A DNA stretch of 64,000 nucleotides, from contig JAEOSK010000007.1 of assembly GCA_016840405.1 (NCBI GenBank), positions 31,256 through 95,255 on the forward strand, written 5' to 3'. This DNA comes from Candidatus Hermodarchaeum yapensis. GTDB lineage: Archaea; Asgardarchaeota; Hermodarchaeia; Hermodarchaeales; Hermodarchaeaceae. Made by a program: the position numbers and the translations under genes. Shown in pieces: positions 51,415 through 60,175 of the stretch (within the stretch, counting starts at the first letter, position 1; each line of letters opens with the position of its first letter). Below the pieces are notes generated by a model. That model saw only the letters and a list, made by a program, of their open reading frames with translations. It did no database searches and was not told the origin of the DNA.

Positions 51415-53942
51415 GAACTTAGCAGCTCCTTTAATTCAGTAGCAAATTGGTTAATCTCTGTCGCAAAAACATGACCCTCTACTGCTGACACATTGAGAAT
51501 ACGAACACGATTCTGTAATTCGTTTCCATAGAAGTTTGAGAGAACGCCAATTCGTGCCTTTGCCTTCTTGATACCATCGAAGTACCGGCATGCTGAGTCA
51601 TGACACCCAATAACCATAACTCCATCAAACCCATAATTTAGGGCGGTTATTACAATATTTGCATCAACACAACCAGTGCACGGCAGTCGAACTACCATTG
51701 CGCTAGCGTCGTATTCCAATCGGCGGATGCCAGCATTATCTGCTGCGGAGTATCCGCATGAATCACAACAAAATACTAGAATTCGCGGTGAGGTGATGCC
51801 TTTAGACAGTGCATTTACTGCCGCTAGGACCTCTTCCTGAATTGGAGGTGAAGACAGGGCTCCTGTGGGGCATATTGCGATACAGGCTCCACAACCTTCA
51901 CATTTTAGAGTATCAATACGGACGGTATCAGCTGTGATGGAGATAGCATTGAAGGGACATGACTCTAAACAAAGGTTACAAAGACCACATTTTTCCTGAA
52001 TGATTTGAATGGGTATATCTCCTGCAGGGAGACTATCCTTTCCTAATAATAGTAGCACTTCTAGAGCAGTTCTTTGGGCGTCTATTACTAGTTCGGAATA
52101 CGATTTGGGACCGGTCACAGAACCGCAGGCCCATATGCCTGAGGATAAGCTCTTCGGGTCGAGAAAGCCACGTTTATCTAGGGAAAAATTCGTCAGGGTT
52201 CGAAGGGCTAACTGCTGGTCTCCAGGAATCATACCCATATTGAGAACAATAAAATCGGCTGGAAAGCAACCCAAATCGGTTTCGATAAACCGTTTCCGAC
52301 CTCGATGGATGAGTTTTATACTTTCACAAAAGTGAATACGGGAATCTTCAGGGATGAAGGTGGTTCGATCAGGTGGAATTCGAGAATTGTCATAGACAAC
52401 ATGGATGGTGACATCCGGCGTGTTGTGTTCAACAACATCCAAGTATTTCTGAGCAACATTACAGCAGTACTCTGAACAAGAATTGATTGAATTCAGACAT
52501 TGAAGAACGACTATGGATCGAGCAGGCTTGCCAGTTTTTTGCCGAATTACTTGACCTCCTGTTGGTCCATCTGGGGCAAGCATTCGTTCAAATTCATAAG
52601 AGGTGATAATATCTTTTGATGGATTGTATTCAATTGAATCTAGGCGTGGTTTGGTTCGAGGATCACAAACTTCTGCCCCTGTTGCTAGGATTAAGGCTCC
52701 GACAGAAAACTTCTTGGTTTCAGGTTGCTGATCTAAGTTAATGGCGTGGGATGGACAAATTTTTTCACATTTTTGGCAAGTTCGACAAAAATCAATATCC
52801 GCATTGTCAATAACGGGCTTATTAGGATAGGCGGCAGGACATGGTAGATGGATAAGTTTACGTTGTGTGAGGTTAAATTCAAATTCATTTGGTCGGGACT
52901 CAGGACAGATATCTGCACACGATCCACACATAATGCACCTAGTTAACTCGACATAACGAGGGTGTTGTGTGCCGATGATTTCATAATTTCCAATTGTACC
53001 TGAGATATCTGTGGGTTCAATGTTAGTAAGTATTCGAGTTTTGCCGGAAAGGATAATCGATGATACGTCCTCAGCTATCATACATGGACCACAATCTATA
53101 GCTCCATGGATTCTTTCCCATCGGCGAGCGATGCCCCCCAGACAAGGTTGTTTTTCTAGGAGGATAACAGAATAGTCAGACTTTGCTAAAACCTTTGCAG
53201 CTTCTAATCCTGCTAGTCCACCACCTATGATAGCTACACTTTTCCGAATTGGTACGGTTCGTGTTGGAATTGGCACGCGTTGCCGGAGCATAGCCACGCT
53301 AGCTCGGATTAGGAGCAACGCCTTTTCTGTAGCTTGTTCGGGCATATTTCTATGTACCCAGGCACACTGTTCACGAATATTTGTAAATTCTACAGGTACA
53401 TCTAATTGCACTCGAATAGTAGCAAACATTTCGCTATGTAAACGAGGGGAACAGGCCGCGATGACAAGATTATTCAAAAAGTGGCGTGCACACCATTCCT
53501 TTAGTTGTTCAACATTTTCTAGTAAGCAAAGATGTTGAAAAACCCTTGTGCGTTCCACAAAAGGGAGGGCATTCACTTTCTCTACAAGTTCACCCACATT
53601 AATGGCTTGGCGGATTTCCTCTCCACAAGTACAAATGATTACCCCAATACGGAAGATTGCTCCTCGAGAATCAGCTTCGCGTAAATCGATTGACTCTCCG
53701 GCCATCAACTGTTCCTTTGCGATCATCAAGCGGATTGTATTTTTTCCCGCGGCTGTAAGCTGATATAAGCCATTCCGTTTCTCAATAAATCCTTCAAGTT
53801 TTTTCAGATGATAGTTAAATAGACCAGTTTTTTTGACCCCTACTTTTTCCATCAAATCCTTGTAGCTTAAAAGACGCTCAGTATCTAGAATTCGAAGAAT
53901 ATGTTCGCGGAGTGGATGAGCCAATGCCGCATATACGTTCAT
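51411..53942 (-). CDS. hdrA: Winged-helix domain fused to HdrA and MvhD
   Basis: About 843 residues from ATG 53942, which has AAGGGG upstream; a GTG at 53957 adds five residues. Residues 1-75 form an ArsR-like winged helix (ALAHPLREHILRILDTE, KTGLFNYHLKKLEGF, NGLYQLTAAGK). HdrA follows from about 100: CTCGEEI, CSPRLHSEMF, the FAD loop IIGGGLAGLEAAK (about 238-250), cluster motifs CIMCGSCADIC and CRTCQKCEKIC, and ferredoxin-type CGLCNLCLESCP and CEGCGACIAICP near 675-710. The last 130 residues are MvhD (CCDSCGYSAADNAG, LPCTGCVD, GCHDSACRYF). HdrA is the flavin-based bifurcating subunit. The DNA-binding domain is the odd element: no frameshift or stop separates it from HdrA. No HdrB or HdrC gene is in the window. 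Confidence 0.88.
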   Translation of the reverse strand: MNVYAALAHPLREHILRILDTERLLSYKDLMEKVGVKKTGLFNYHLKKLEGFIEKRNGLYQLTAAGKNTIRLMIAKEQLMAGESIDLREADSRGAIFRIGVIICTCGEEIRQAINVGELVEKVNALPFVERTRVFQHLCLLENVEQLKEWCARHFLNNLVIAACSPRLHSEMFATIRVQLDVPVEFTNIREQCAWVHRNMPEQATEKALLLIRASVAMLRQRVPIPTRTVPIRKSVAIIGGGLAGLEAAKVLAKSDYSVILLEKQPCLGGIARRWERIHGAIDCGPCMIAEDVSSIILSGKTRILTNIEPTDISGTIGNYEIIGTQHPRYVELTRCIMCGSCADICPESRPNEFEFNLTQRKLIHLPCPAAYPNKPVIDNADIDFCRTCQKCEKICPSHAINLDQQPETKKFSVGALILATGAEVCDPRTKPRLDSIEYNPSKDIITSYEFERMLAPDGPTGGQVIRQKTGKPARSIVVLQCLNSINSCSEYCCNVAQKYLDVVEHNTPDVTIHVVYDNSRIPPDRTTFIPEDSRIHFCESIKLIHRGRKRFIETDLGCFPADFIVLNMGMIPGDQQLALRTLTNFSLDKRGFLDPKSLSSGIWACGSVTGPKSYSELVIDAQRTALEVLLLLGKDSLPAGDIPIQIIQEKCGLCNLCLESCPFNAISITADTVRIDTLKCEGCGACIAICPTGALSSPPIQEEVLAAVNALSKGITSPRILVFCCDSCGYSAADNAGIRRLEYDASAMVVRLPCTGCVDANIVITALNYGFDGVMVIGCHDSACRYFDGIKKAKARIGVLSNFYGNELQNRVRILNVSAVEGHVFATEINQFATELKELLSS

Positions 53943-54074
53943 TACATGCCCCTTCACACTTTTTTTTTAAAAAAATAAAATTACTTTGATAAATTCAATT
54001 GTCATACACTAAGACAAAGACAAAAATGCTTGCCCTGTTTCAAAAGTGAAGAGCAAGTGGCTCCAACTATTTTC

Positions 54075-54323
54075 CTATACCTGATGTGGACCCATTTCTT
54101 TCTTTTCTTCTAAAGTTTGTGATTGAGCACGATAACGTGTTTGATAACAACCACGACAAACATAGCGAGTTATGACGTTAAGAACACCGCACCATTCGCA
54201 TTTCCAAAAATTTAAGGTCTTACGGGTAACATCGGTTTGCCGTCGTATGTAGCGGCAATGTTGGCATAGACGTAAATGGATAGGATTAGAAATTCCACAT
54301 TCAGGGCACGTCCAGTATTTCAA
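54075..54323 (-). CDS. Tandem RanBP2-type zinc finger protein
   Basis: An 82-residue protein consisting of two zinc fingers. Finger 1 has Trp4, Cys6, Cys9, Asn13, Cys20, Cys23 and finger 2 has Trp40, Cys42, Cys45, Asn49, Cys56, Cys59, both fitting the RanBP2/NZF consensus W-x-C-x2-C-x3-N-x6-C-x2-C exactly. In eukaryotes such fingers bind single-stranded RNA, Ran or ubiquitin. The Thr-Phe pair needed for ubiquitin binding in NZF domains is absent (GIS and GVL instead), so RNA or protein binding is more likely. Basic residues (RYIRRQTDVTRK) link the fingers. ATG at 54323. It lies upstream of the Hdr/hydrogenase operon on the same strand, separated by a promoter-like AT-rich stretch. Confidence 0.7.
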   Translation of the reverse strand: MKYWTCPECGISNPIHLRLCQHCRYIRRQTDVTRKTLNFWKCEWCGVLNVITRYVCRGCYQTRYRAQSQTLEEKKEMGPHQV

Positions 54324-54548
54324 GCTATATCACCCCACATTAATGTGTTTTCGTATGTATTGAAAGTGAATTATAAAACAAAAAGACTCTGAAGAAATTA
54401 TTTCTCAATATTTGACAAACTAAGTTATCCATGAATTTGAAATACTTTTAACTAATCGCGTATGTAGCTACGTCATTTCAGGTTTTTTTATTGATGAGAT
54501 AAATTACTAATGTAGATAATTTTCTCTTCTAACTCCTTTCAAAATTTA

Positions 54549-54762
54549 TGCATCAGCCAACCCTTCTATCCCCCGTTGGACACCAGAACTTGAATATGAC
54601 AAATGGGGCGGTGTGGTGGTTGACTCTGAAAGTCTTGAAACCTCCTTCCCTCATATTTGGGCTGCTAAAGATCTCACTGGAGGCAAAGGTACATTAATTG
54701 CTGCGGCTGGCTAAGGGAAACGAGATGCCCGTAATATGCACGAATACCTTCGGACTCTTTAA
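54549..54762 (+). pseudogene. Broken 3' fragment of a gltA/nfnB-like gene
   Basis: The plus-strand frame from 54550 gives ASANPSIPRWTPELEYDKWG and continues through SLETSFPHIWAAKDLTGGKG to AAAG, TAA, GKRDARNMHEYLRTL and a stop at 54760-54762. It matches the last 70 codons of the intact gene at 45995-47428 (ASANPSVPRCTPELECDKWG onward), with one internal stop (GAA to TAA) and no start or upstream homology. It is a recombinational leftover or a truncated paralogue 7 kb from the intact copy, same strand. Confidence 0.85.
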
Positions 54763-54950
54763 CGGTCGTGCTAATGTTCCTTCAAGCTTCTCTCATCGTT
54801 GTTGTTTGAACCGCGGAAAACACTTATCAGGATACATTAACGACCACGTAACTCTGTCAAAAAATAGTCACAATGAGCACTTTTTTGTCACATTAAGCCT
54901 ATTCATTCCTATTGCTGGATTTTAATATCTGATGGTCTGTAAATAGAGCT

Positions 54951-55775
54951 ATGTCATTGGTAGCTGTTGTTAAGGGAGAACGTGGTATTGAACCAGTATT
55001 TAGGGCAATGGATTTAATCCCGTTTAAGGAAGCTCTTGAATCCTATGACACTGTCTTAGTGAAACCAAATCTTATCACAAGCCACAATTTCGAGACGGGA
55101 ATAACAACTGATCCCATAGTGGTGGAAGCAGTGATCATGAAGATTCAGGAGCTTGGTAAGAAAGCTATAGTGGTTGAGACAGAGGGCGGAACAACGTCAC
55201 CTGACGAAGCGATCATTGAGACAGGTATGATGACAGTAATTGAACGGTTGGGTTCTGAATACATCAACATGGGGACGCTTGACGATAAAGTAGAACTAGA
55301 GGTAGAAAACTTTCGGGGGATAAAGACGTTTAAGGTAGCTCGGATCGCCGTTGAGTCCGCGATCATCTCGGTGCCATCAATGAAGACGCTGCATCATACG
55401 ACAATCACGATGGGGTTGAAGAACATGTTCGGTATGCTCACTACCCGGAACAAATATGGTCTTCACCAACACGGTACAAATAACTTCATCTACGATATTT
55501 GCAGGACCCTACCACCCACACTCACTATTATCGATGGCTTCTACGGCAAGTCTGGTCCTGGTCCTTGGAGTGGTACACCCGTGAAGATGGACACCATCAT
55601 CGCTAGTGTTGACCCAGTCGCGGCAGACGCCACAGCCGCCAGATGTATTGGTATCGATCCTTATACTATCGATCACGTTCGATGGCTCCATGAGGTTGGT
55701 ATGGGCGAGATTTCTGACATCAAAGTCGTCGGTGATGGCATCGATGCGGTCTACCAGAAATGGGAACAAAAATAG
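54951..55775 (+). CDS. DUF362 domain-containing protein
   Basis: A 274-residue protein of the DUF362 family: VLVKPNLITSHNFETGITTDPIVVEAVIMKI, then VVETEGGTTSPDEAI, SVPSMKTLHHTTITMGLKNMFGML and the DGFYGKSGPGPWSGTPVKMDTIIASVDPVAADATAA block. The family is common in anaerobes; its reaction is unknown though often linked to iron-sulfur or cofactor metabolism. Unlike many members it lacks a ferredoxin domain. ATG at 54951. It is followed after 17 bases by a nitroreductase gene, and the two probably form an operon. Confidence 0.85.
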   Translation: MSLVAVVKGERGIEPVFRAMDLIPFKEALESYDTVLVKPNLITSHNFETGITTDPIVVEAVIMKIQELGKKAIVVETEGGTTSPDEAIIETGMMTVIERLGSEYINMGTLDDKVELEVENFRGIKTFKVARIAVESAIISVPSMKTLHHTTITMGLKNMFGMLTTRNKYGLHQHGTNNFIYDICRTLPPTLTIIDGFYGKSGPGPWSGTPVKMDTIIASVDPVAADATAARCIGIDPYTIDHVRWLHEVGMGEISDIKVVGDGIDAVYQKWEQK

Positions 55776-55792
55776 GAGAAAGGGTGTACGCA

Positions 55793-56410
55793 ATGGAGCC
55801 AATTATCTTACCTGAACCTGTAAGAAAAGGTGGTAAAACGGTACTAGAAGCCTTGCAACTCAGGCATACGAATCGCAATATTGGTTCAAGAGCGCTCCCA
55901 CTGCAGGTGCTCTCGAATCTCCTCTGGGCTGCTTTTGGCGTAAACCGTGAAAAGGCTGCCTTTAACAAACCAGGACGGACTGCGCCTTCGGCAAGTAATT
56001 CCCAAGAAATTGATCTTTATGTGGCATTGAAGGGGGGCCTCTATTTGTATGAAGCAATTCCTCATCAACTGACTCCTATCTCCACAGGGGACTTTCGCAT
56101 GCTCTCCTGCAGCCGTAGGGCAGCGAACCTCACGAGCAACACGCCAGTAAACATTTTCTATGTTGCAGATCTTTCGCGTTACGATCTTGGACCTAACCAA
56201 CCTGACAGAAGAATTGGAGAACCTGAAGTTCAAAAATCGTACTATTACACCGATACAGGATTCATTGCCCAAAACATCAATCTCTTTGCTGCGTCAGAGG
56301 GACTAGCCACATGGTTTCACAATTGTGACAAGGTTCGTGTCAACGCGGAATTCAATCTGCGTCCTACTCAGCGGATACTGTTCGCACAGACGGTAGGATA
56401 CCCAAAGTAA
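55793..56410 (+). CDS. SagB-type nitroreductase family protein
   Basis: A 205-residue FMN enzyme from ATG 55793, which follows AGGAGAAAGG; an ATG at 55760 inside the DUF362 gene is in frame. The nitroreductase/SagB signs are LQLRHTNRNIGSRALPLQVLSNLLWAAFGVNRE near the start, RTAPSASNSQEIDLYVAL with the FMN-binding serine/asparagine, and the DTGFIAQNINLFAASEGLATWF helix. The substrate is unknown; the family includes oxidases of peptide azolines and various reductases. Coupled to DUF362. Confidence 0.82.
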   Translation: MEPIILPEPVRKGGKTVLEALQLRHTNRNIGSRALPLQVLSNLLWAAFGVNREKAAFNKPGRTAPSASNSQEIDLYVALKGGLYLYEAIPHQLTPISTGDFRMLSCSRRAANLTSNTPVNIFYVADLSRYDLGPNQPDRRIGEPEVQKSYYYTDTGFIAQNINLFAASEGLATWFHNCDKVRVNAEFNLRPTQRILFAQTVGYPK

Positions 56411-56700
56411 AAAATATCAAGCACACTTGCAAGCTTGCCTTCAATTAAAAAGAAAATAGAGTCCCAAAATTACTGTACATATCTAAATCCTGTACAAACT
56501 CTAATTCCCACAATAGAGGTTTCGGGAATTCAGTTCGAACCAAAAGAAACATATTTATTGAGTTGTTTGGGCTAAGGCGTTAATCGCGCCTAAATTTTTA
56601 GACGCTAGTACAAAGCTCCAAAAAGGGTGACACACTATGACTACCTACAACCAATCTAGTCGACGGATAACAACTCTGACTTCCACCGAACAGCAGGGTG
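56411..56700. other. Intergenic region with unresolved MgtE-like gene start
   Basis: About 290 bases. A TATTTATTGAG near 56550 is promoter-like. AAAGGGTGACACACT precedes an ATG at 56637 whose frame runs to 56834 and is offset by one from the transporter frame, so a frameshift or a different true start is possible for the next gene. No RNA gene was seen. Confidence 0.35.
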
Positions 56701-57330
56701 ATGACGATGGTGATGGCCAACGGCGGCTCTCGCGAACGCAGATTGATCTGGCGGGTGTACCGGGAAGCGATGCCCGTCCTTCTCTTCACCGTCTTAGCAG
56801 AGCTTTTCGCCGGAGCCATGCTACTTGCCCTTGACGTTCATTTTGCTTCTATGCTTGGTTTGTTCGTATTGATTCCTGGTCTAATGCAGTTACGTGGTAA
56901 TATTTCAACAAGTCTCGCCCAACGTCTTGGATCAGGAACCCATCTAGGAACAATTTCTTGGAAACAAGGTCTTAACGAACCTCTCCGTGCAAACATCAAA
57001 GTCGCATTCTACCTCGTCATTATCATGTCCTTCTTACTAGCAATTGGTGCTTTTGCTGTATCCATGATTACACAATCCCTAGTTCCACGAAGTGGATTGT
57101 TGTTGGATTTGCGACATTTTCTCATCATTGCCATGGGGACAGCACTGCTTGCCAGTGCCTTTCAAGTGACCATTACTGTCACAGTAGCATTACTCGCTCA
57201 TGCCCGAGGTCTCGACCCGGACAACATTACCATTCCCATCGTGGCTGCAATCGGTGACATCATCACCATCGGCTGCTTGCTGATCTCCATCACGTTTGCC
57301 GTCACCCTCCTCCATCCATACCTAGTATAG
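56701..57330 (+). CDS. MgtE/SLC41-type divalent cation transporter half (first)
   Basis: About 209 residues with five membrane helices. It contains the MgtE-domain motif VLIPGLMQLRGNISTSLAQRLGSGTHLG (P-x3-x2-RGN-x4-A-x-R) and the later DPDNITIPIVAAIGDIITIG, where the acidic residue and glycines line the cation pore. Bacterial MgtE has CBS and N domains, absent here. The start is uncertain: ATG 56701, GTG 56698 or an origin in the 56637 frame with a frameshift. The second half is encoded nineteen bases downstream, so the pair should assemble as a heterodimer resembling eukaryotic SLC41, which has both halves in one chain. Confidence 0.8.
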   Translation: MTMVMANGGSRERRLIWRVYREAMPVLLFTVLAELFAGAMLLALDVHFASMLGLFVLIPGLMQLRGNISTSLAQRLGSGTHLGTISWKQGLNEPLRANIKVAFYLVIIMSFLLAIGAFAVSMITQSLVPRSGLLLDLRHFLIIAMGTALLASAFQVTITVTVALLAHARGLDPDNITIPIVAAIGDIITIGCLLISITFAVTLLHPYLV

Positions 57331-57348
57331 TGTGAAAAGGTGAAACTT

Positions 57349-57945
57349 ATGACCGTACATACAGTCCGGAAAATCCTCATCGAGAGCCTCCCCGTCCTCG
57401 GCATCGTCCTAGTCTTCGCCCTAATTGCTGGACAATTTCTCGATTACACCCTTGAGGGTCTCAGAATTATTTTCCCCTTAATTCTACTCATGGTCCCTGC
57501 ATTCATCGATATCACCGGTGACCTTGCTGGTGTAGTCGGTGCCCGAGTAACGAGTCACTTGTATACTGGTGAACTTGACGCAAGTTTTCGACCCTATCGC
57601 TTACTCTTTGCTAATCTTTTCGCAATCATCTTGGTTTCTGCCACAGCCTATGCTTTCTTGGGTATCTGTGTCATCGGCATCACTCTGTGGCTTTCACCCA
57701 TAATAGGACCAATATTTCCTGCGTGGGGTTTTCTTTGGTTATTTCTTGCCATCATTGGAGCTGGAGTGCTTGCTACAGCCTGTACCAGTATGATTGGACT
57801 CTTCTCAGCTCGACTTGTCTACCGGTTTGGTCGAGATCCAGATAGTGTTATTCCTCCGTTGACAACAACCGTTGGCGATCTCCTGGGAATCGTATTCATT
57901 GCTTTAGCTATCATCAGTATTGGAAATATTCTAGGTCTCATTTAG
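57349..57945 (+). CDS. MgtE/SLC41-type divalent cation transporter half (second)
   Basis: About 198 residues from ATG 57349 (AAAGG eight bases upstream; GTG 57340 possible). It repeats the same fold as its neighbour: LILLMVPAFIDITGDLAGVVGARVTSHLYTGEL and DPDSVIPPLTTTVGDLLGIVFI are the counterparts of the RGN and DPDN motifs. Glycine replaces arginine before Asn in the first motif (ITGD), so the two halves are not equivalent. Five membrane helices. Co-transcribed with the first half. Confidence 0.82.
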   Translation: MTVHTVRKILIESLPVLGIVLVFALIAGQFLDYTLEGLRIIFPLILLMVPAFIDITGDLAGVVGARVTSHLYTGELDASFRPYRLLFANLFAIILVSATAYAFLGICVIGITLWLSPIIGPIFPAWGFLWLFLAIIGAGVLATACTSMIGLFSARLVYRFGRDPDSVIPPLTTTVGDLLGIVFIALAIISIGNILGLI

Positions 57946-58017
57946 ACTCATGTTCTGAAAAAAAGGAGAAGAGGAAGAACGTTTGACAGTTCTTTGTAGT
58001 TCTATCTATTTGGTTTG

Positions 58018-59256
58018 CTAAACGCTCTTCCAGCCTGGTGCGCGTTTCCAGATGTAAACGTGAATCAGCATTGCCCAGAGTAGCCAAAGTACCCAGTTGA
58101 CTGGATTATAGACTCCAGTTAGGAGGAAATCCCCTAACAGCATAGGTGAGATGAAGAAGTAAATGTAGAGGCTGATTATTCCGAGTACGACAACGATGAT
58201 TGTTCGGATTAGAATGTTCACTATAGTATTGAATTGAGTTGGCCAGTTACCGAAGTATTGAGTCCAGATGAATATGAGAAGTATAATGAACACTGCAATC
58301 CAAGCGGAATACCCGTGCATCGCGGCAAAGCCCATTGTCAACATTATTCCGGAGAGTAGAGTTGGCATAATGATAAACGCAAAGAGACCACCAAGGAGAG
58401 TGCAACCAATTAACGCAGCTACACCAATCCAAGGTTGTTTCTTCAGGGCTTTCCATGGCTGATAATCCCAGGTCATAAGGGTCATTAATCCAAACACGAT
58501 AATCCACTGTGTAAACGCTAGCGATAAGTAAGCACCACCATTGTTGACTTCACCCGCAATGGGGTCGTATGCCCAGAAGGGCCAAGCAGTCCAAATGGTC
58601 CAATCTACAGTCGTTGTAACTGGTGGGAGCGCAGTTGCGATTTGAAAGGGCCAGTAGATGATTAGCCATGTAAAGGTGGTGATGACGGCTCCTAGAAGCA
58701 TGACAGTGAAGCCACGCTTGGGCTGTTCTAATTCTGTAAATGGCCAATAGATGCTTCCAGCTGCCCAAATGGATGCAAAACTGAAACCACAGGAGAGTAT
58801 TGTACCAATTGCTGCAGATGAAAGGAAGAGTGCCAACCACCAGTTTCCTCCGATTGAAGTGACATTCATTAGAGCAAAGGGGCTGAACATTGGAATCATG
58901 TACGGACCGATGATGAACCAGAAAACAGCGATAACAACTGCGATGCCAACAATATTGAGTATTGTTCCCACTATTCCTTGTGTAACTAGGCTTTTCATCT
59001 TGGACGATAGATGATGGTCAAACCAGATTTGAAATACCACAATAAGGATTCCCCATCCTGCAATTGCAGATCCAAGGAATAACCACCCAGACCAGTAAAA
59101 GAGGGAGAATCGCCAGTCCATAAAGATATACCAGAACACTAGTGCAACGATGAATACGATGATGAAATTAACCAAACCTGAAACGATCCAATTCCAACGT
59201 CGCTCTGTAATCACTGGACGCCACATCTGATTTTCTAAAGGTTTTTCTTTTGTCAT
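58018..59256 (-). CDS. Tryptophan-rich multi-pass membrane protein, unknown
   Basis: A 412-residue protein with about ten membrane helices and strikingly many tryptophans, several in WPF and WxxW contexts (SIYWPFTELEQPKRG, IIYWPFQI, WTAWPFWAYDP). It has two roughly similar halves, each with a loop and a charged segment (ELEQPKRG and QPWKALKKQP), so it may be an internally duplicated transporter or enzyme. I do not recognise a family. ATG at 59256. Encoded alone on the minus strand between the MgtE pair and the alpha/beta hydrolase. Confidence 0.55.
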   Translation of the reverse strand: MTKEKPLENQMWRPVITERRWNWIVSGLVNFIIVFIVALVFWYIFMDWRFSLFYWSGWLFLGSAIAGWGILIVVFQIWFDHHLSSKMKSLVTQGIVGTILNIVGIAVVIAVFWFIIGPYMIPMFSPFALMNVTSIGGNWWLALFLSSAAIGTILSCGFSFASIWAAGSIYWPFTELEQPKRGFTVMLLGAVITTFTWLIIYWPFQIATALPPVTTTVDWTIWTAWPFWAYDPIAGEVNNGGAYLSLAFTQWIIVFGLMTLMTWDYQPWKALKKQPWIGVAALIGCTLLGGLFAFIIMPTLLSGIMLTMGFAAMHGYSAWIAVFIILLIFIWTQYFGNWPTQFNTIVNILIRTIIVVVLGIISLYIYFFISPMLLGDFLLTGVYNPVNWVLWLLWAMLIHVYIWKRAPGWKSV

Positions 59257-59360
59257 TTTATCAACACCCGTTGATTTTTTGACGCGCCTTATATCATGCA
59301 GTCAAGATATTTAAGCCTGAATGGGTGACCCTTCTAATGCCATTTACGCGAGGGTCTAGC

Positions 59361-60140
59361 ATGCCAGAAATCCAAGTAAGCGATGATGTAACACTCAACT
59401 ACGAAGAAAAAGGTGAAGGTTATCCATTACTCCTCATTCATGGATTGTTAAGTGACTTAACCAGCTGGCGATACCAGGTTGACGCATTTGCCAGACATTA
59501 TCGGACCATCATGGTCGACTTGAAAGGCTTTGGCAAATCCACTAAGCCTCATAAAGAATATCGAGTTCACTCACATGCCGATGACCTCTTCACACTTCTG
59601 CAACATCTGAAAATCACTCAAACCCATGTTTGCGGTCTCTCAATGGGTGGTATGGTCGCTGAAGTGCTTGTCATAAAATACCCTCAACTGGTGAGGGGTC
59701 TAATTCTTGCGGATTCAGCTGCCATGATTGCTAACTATGCAGTTAGTGACCGACTAACACTAATCAGTGAACATGACATGAACTGGTTTGCAGACTGGGG
59801 AACAAAGAAAATTTTGCGATTAGCTTCCGATGAAGCCCAAAACCATGTTCGAGAAATGATTCGACGTGTGGATCGCAATGATTATCGGCTAGCGATTATT
59901 TCGACTGCTGGCTTTAATATAGCAAATGAGTTGAAGAAAATCCAAAATCCGGTGCTTATTATTCAAGGAGAAAAGGATGAAACGGTCCCCATGTGGCATG
60001 CCGAACAGCTGAAAAGCTGGATTCCCGAAGCAAAATTTGTCATCATGAAAGGCGCCTCCCATATGACACCCGTCGATAATCCCGCAGAATTTAACATGCT
60101 GGTCCTCGATTTCCTCAAAGAAGTCGACACCGCTACCTAA
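59361..60140 (+). CDS. Alpha/beta hydrolase
   Basis: About 259 residues from ATG 59361, favoured over GTG 59325 because GAGGG precedes it and the ATATTTAAG element near 59307 gives a fitting start point. The oxyanion HG motif is LLIHGLLSDLTSW, the nucleophile serine is in CGLSMGGMV, the acid in IQGEKDETVP and the histidine in GASHMTP. No signal peptide, so it is cytosolic. Substrate not predictable (ester, lactone or thioester). It precedes an acyl-CoA ligase by 35 bases on the same strand, so it may supply or remove acyl groups for that enzyme. Confidence 0.88.
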   Translation: MPEIQVSDDVTLNYEEKGEGYPLLLIHGLLSDLTSWRYQVDAFARHYRTIMVDLKGFGKSTKPHKEYRVHSHADDLFTLLQHLKITQTHVCGLSMGGMVAEVLVIKYPQLVRGLILADSAAMIANYAVSDRLTLISEHDMNWFADWGTKKILRLASDEAQNHVREMIRRVDRNDYRLAIISTAGFNIANELKKIQNPVLIIQGEKDETVPMWHAEQLKSWIPEAKFVIMKGASHMTPVDNPAEFNMLVLDFLKEVDTAT

Positions 60141-60175
60141 TCCCGACAGGACACAAATCCTTTGGTGCGAACACA

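Noticed and set aside
54698..54925. Plus-strand open frame across the end of the gltA fragment
   Set aside because: It runs in a different frame through the recognised pseudogene and has no homology or translation signal.
56637..56834. 65-codon frame before the first MgtE half as a separate gene
   Set aside because: Most of it overlaps the transporter in another frame; the good start signal is better explained by a possible indel and is noted as a finding.
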